A stretch of DNA of 64,000 nt from Pseudomonadota bacterium. GTDB lineage: Bacteria > Pseudomonadota > Gammaproteobacteria > Burkholderiales > Burkholderiaceae_B. The notes beneath the pieces are model-generated. The model had not been told where the DNA came from and made no database searches. It was given only the letters and a program-made list of their open reading frames with translations. Shown here piece by piece: positions 61,735 to 64,000 of this stretch; the first letter of the stretch is position 1; each line of letters begins with the position of its first letter. The position numbers were made by a program, and so were the translations under genes. The stretch lies in assembly GCA_023439305.1 (NCBI GenBank), contig JAEXOO010000043.1, positions 1 to 64,000 of the forward strand. Reading direction: 5' to 3'.

Positions 61735-62793
61735 ATGAAAGTTTCAAAACATGCAAGGTCGGTGTTTCAGTTCGCGGCTGCCTGTCTGTTGCCGTTGGTT
61801 GCAGGAACAAGCCAGGGCCAGGGCAGCGCGAGTTTGTCAGTCTATGGTCTGGTGGATGTATATATGCAGCATCAGAGCGGGTCGGCCTCGTCCGCGCTGA
61901 ACAGAAAGCGCGGCTGGGGACTTGAGAATGGCGGGCTGGCCGGTTCCCGCTGGGGCTTGCGCGGCAGCGAGTCGTTGGGCGGGGGCTGGACAGCGTTCTT
62001 TGCTTTGGAAAACGGCTTTGACCCGCGCACGGGCGAATTGATCGAGGCAGGGCGCTTTTTCAACCGGCAGGCCTTCATGGGCGTGGGCGGGCCGTGGGGG
62101 CGCCTGAGTCTGGGGCATCAGTACACCAGTGCTTTTGACACCATGGTGCATGTCATGCCCTTGAATTATGCGGGCGCCTACGAGCCGTTCATGACCATGC
62201 TGGGCCCCTTGCGCGTCAGTCATTCCGTGCGCTATCAGCATCAGTTGGGCCCTGCCGAGCTGTACGCCCATTGGGGGGCGGGGCAGGCCGGACAGCCCGA
62301 CAGCGGCAAGAATGCGTGGGGGGCCGGCGCACGCTACAAAGGACAGGGCTGGCAGTGGGGTTTGGCATACGATCAGCGACCGCAGCAGGCCCTGGCTGAA
62401 CGCTGGGCCATGCAGCGCAAATGGATGACGGGGCTGACGTATGAGCAAGGAGCCTGGCGCTGGAGCCTGGGCGCGCGCTGGGGACGCAACGAAGAGGCGG
62501 TCAGTCGCGCGCGCGAGCGCAGCCTGATGGCATGGGCAGGTGTCAATTACGCGTGGAACCCCAGCCTGACCTTCAGCCTGGCTTATTACCAGGAACGGCG
62601 CCGTTCAGATATAGTGAACGGAACGGGTCGTCAATTGGTTGCCCAGGCTGTCCAGAAATTGTCCAAGCGTACGGAAGTCTACGGGGCGCTTGCCCAGGCG
62701 CGCAACAGCACGCTGAATTTCATGGACGTCGCTGCGCTGGTTCAGGGGCGCAGCCAGACGGGCATAGCCCTGGGAATGCGGCACCGGTTCTGA
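61735..62793 (+). CDS. General bacterial porin (Burkholderiales type)
   Basis: About 352 residues from ATG 61735 (AAGG 9 bases upstream); frames farther upstream have no ribosome site. The signal peptide ends near GTSQGQG. The mature start 'SLSVYGLVDVYMQHQSG' and 'GSRWGLRGSESLGGGWTAFF' are the usual porin opening, and the last residue is Phe (MRHRF), the outer-membrane barrel signature. It lets small polar solutes into the periplasm. Standing after the sulfatase pair, it may import the sulfated substrate. Confidence 0.92.
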   Translation: MKVSKHARSVFQFAAACLLPLVAGTSQGQGSASLSVYGLVDVYMQHQSGSASSALNRKRGWGLENGGLAGSRWGLRGSESLGGGWTAFFALENGFDPRTGELIEAGRFFNRQAFMGVGGPWGRLSLGHQYTSAFDTMVHVMPLNYAGAYEPFMTMLGPLRVSHSVRYQHQLGPAELYAHWGAGQAGQPDSGKNAWGAGARYKGQGWQWGLAYDQRPQQALAERWAMQRKWMTGLTYEQGAWRWSLGARWGRNEEAVSRARERSLMAWAGVNYAWNPSLTFSLAYYQERRRSDIVNGTGRQLVAQAVQKLSKRTEVYGALAQARNSTLNFMDVAALVQGRSQTGIALGMRHRF

Positions 62794-62859
62794 CGCGTTC
62801 GTCCCGGGTGGCCGGGCGGACTGTGTCGTATTTTTTAATCTGCCTTTCCACTTTTACCG

Positions 62860-63696
62860 ATGCTGATCGATACCCACTGCCATCTGGACGCCCCCGAGTT
62901 CGCTGCGGATCGTTCGCAGGTCATTGCGCGCGCGCGGCAGGCAGGGGTGCAGTCGATTGTGGTGCCCGCGGTGGGGGTATTCGATTTTCAGGATGCGCGC
63001 CGGGCCGCTCAGGCGGCGCCGGGCGGGGCCTATGCGCTGGGTATTCACCCTTTGTACACCCCGGGTGCGGGCGAGTCCGATCTGCTGGAGCTGGAGCGCC
63101 AAGTGCAAGCCAGCCTCGATGACCCGCGCTTTGTGGCCATCGGCGAAATCGGCCTGGATTATTTTGTACCTGAATTGAAGACCGATGAGGCGGCCCGGAA
63201 TCAGGAATGGATATACGAGCGGCAGCTTGATCTGGCCCAGCGCCATGGTTTGCCGGTCTTGCTGCATGTGCGCCGGTCTCAGGACAGGGTGCTGAAGTAC
63301 CTGCGTCAGTTTTCGGGTGTGGGCGGCATCGCCCACGCCTTCAATGGCAGCCGCCAGCAGGCGGATATGTTCGTGCGTCAGGGCTGCGCCCTGGGCTTCG
63401 GAGGCGCCATGACCTTTGGCCGCGCCAAGCAGATACGGCGCCTGGCCCAGGACCTGGATCTGGACAGCATCGTGCTGGAAACCGATGCGCCGGACCTGGC
63501 GCCGTCCTGGTTGGTGGAGCCGGGTACCGCTCTGGCGTCGGTGCGCAATGAACCCGCCGAAGTGGCGGGAGTGGCGGCCGCCCTGGCCGAACTGCGCGGA
63601 CAGGACGTCAATGCCGTGATTGCGGTTACGGGCGCGGCGGCCCGGCGCGTGCTGCCGCGTCTGGATGCCTTGTTGAGCAGCCTGCACGCAGACTGA
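62860..63696 (+). CDS. TatD-family metal-dependent hydrolase
   Basis: A 278-residue TIM-barrel amidohydrolase. Metal ligands are seen in 'MLIDTHCHLDAPEF' (His-x-His), 'VAIGEIGLDYF' (Glu), 'LPVLLHVRRSQDRVLKYL' (His) and 'IAHAFNGSRQQADM' (His), with the Asp of 'VLETDAPDLAP'. TatD proteins act as 3'-5' DNA exonucleases or deacylases; the exact substrate is unknown here. It follows the porin by 67 bp but looks like a chromosomal core gene rather than part of the aromatic cluster. Confidence 0.93.
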   Translation: MLIDTHCHLDAPEFAADRSQVIARARQAGVQSIVVPAVGVFDFQDARRAAQAAPGGAYALGIHPLYTPGAGESDLLELERQVQASLDDPRFVAIGEIGLDYFVPELKTDEAARNQEWIYERQLDLAQRHGLPVLLHVRRSQDRVLKYLRQFSGVGGIAHAFNGSRQQADMFVRQGCALGFGGAMTFGRAKQIRRLAQDLDLDSIVLETDAPDLAPSWLVEPGTALASVRNEPAEVAGVAAALAELRGQDVNAVIAVTGAAARRVLPRLDALLSSLHAD

Positions 63697-63875
63697 CACG
63701 AAATCAGCGGGGCTGCCGCTGGCGCAGAGGTGCTCCGCTATGGTGCTCTGCCAGGATAATTAGCTCCGACCGTACAAGCCGAGTGGCGCCAAGGTCTTCT
63801 TGATGGCTCCGAACCGCGCAGGCCGCCCTTACGCTGTGATTTTCCGGCGGAGGCGGTCATGGCGGGAGCAGGGGA

Positions 63876-64000
63876 GTGATCGGGCGGGCTTGCCTGGGAG
63901 CGTTTGCGGCGGCGGCCACGGCGGTGCATTTCGCTTCCCCCGCGGTCCTGGCTGTTTCAGTGTGGGGCTGGGGGCTCGGCATCCTGGTCGTTATATTGTT
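63876..64000 (+). CDS. Start of a membrane protein (truncated by window edge)
   Basis: A frame from GTG 63876 stays open to the right edge and encodes MIGRACLGAFAAAATAVHFA followed by more hydrophobic residues (VLAVSVWGWGLGILVVIL). This is typical of a transporter or other inner-membrane protein. The ribosome site is unclear and only 41 codons are visible. Confidence 0.35.
   Translation, partial: MIGRACLGAFAAAATAVHFASPAVLAVSVWGWGLGILVVIL

Overview
The window is GC-rich bacterial chromosome, most likely from a betaproteobacterium of the order Burkholderiales and probably the family Alcaligenaceae (Bordetella/Alcaligenes/Achromobacter relatives). The grounds are the tig-clpP-clpX-lon block, a 217-residue LexA, a second longer IF-1, a recJ neighbour of the RpfE type, an iscRSUA locus and a prfB-lysS pair. 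The genus call is inference.

Region 1 (1 to about 17.85 kb) is the right-hand part of a prophage with a contractile tail; its left end lies outside the window. In order it carries a tail chaperone-like remnant, tape measure, two accessory genes (a Rap1a/Tai-like secreted protein and a membrane-anchored helix-hairpin-helix protein), a Pam3-like baseplate (Dit-like, plug, hub, Gp138 spike, gp25/W, J, DUF2612), tail fibres and fibre chaperone, and a lysis cassette (holin candidate, transglycosylase endolysin with an EF-hand loop, nested spanin pair). Accessory genes follow: a zinc-ribbon-like protein, a low-affinity iron permease-like protein, a ferritin-like protein, an SOS-associated peptidase behind a strong LexA box, small membrane proteins and a tyrosine integrase next to tRNA-Leu(UAG), the probable attachment site.

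Region 2 (18 to 48.8 kb) is mainly housekeeping. It holds a CoA-transferase, tig-clpP-clpX-lon, lexA with its own LexA box, a GNAT, an aromatic/aspartate aminotransferase, uvrB, a small tyrosine phosphatase, iscR-iscS-iscU-iscA followed by a tandem methylglyoxal-synthase-like protein, lysS-SDR-prfB (with the programmed frameshift), a chemoreceptor, a second infA, two EamA transporters, a BASS transporter, recJ with an RpfE-type partner, and lolC/E-lolD. The IscU here lacks two of the three scaffold cysteines and the conserved Asp, and hscB-hscA-fdx do not follow it.

Region 3 (48.8 to 62.8 kb) is an aromatic catabolism cluster. A GntR/UTRA repressor gene is divergent from a TfdB-type FAD hydroxylase, a hydroxyquinol 1,2-dioxygenase-like enzyme and a YciI protein. 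A second run follows: acyl-CoA ligase, citryl-CoA lyase-like protein, PcpA/LinE/MhqO-type hydroquinone dioxygenase, MhqD-like hydrolase, maleylacetate reductase and NIPSNAP protein. Then come an exported sulfatase, its own formylglycine-generating enzyme with an N-terminal export or anchor segment, and a porin. Two nearly identical TTCGAAcaTTCGAA operators precede the two hydroxylase/ligase runs. The most economical reading is uptake and desulfation of an aryl sulfate, hydroxylation to a (possibly halogenated) hydroquinone or hydroxyquinol, ring cleavage, and reduction of maleylacetate to 3-oxoadipate. TatD and the start of a membrane protein close the window.
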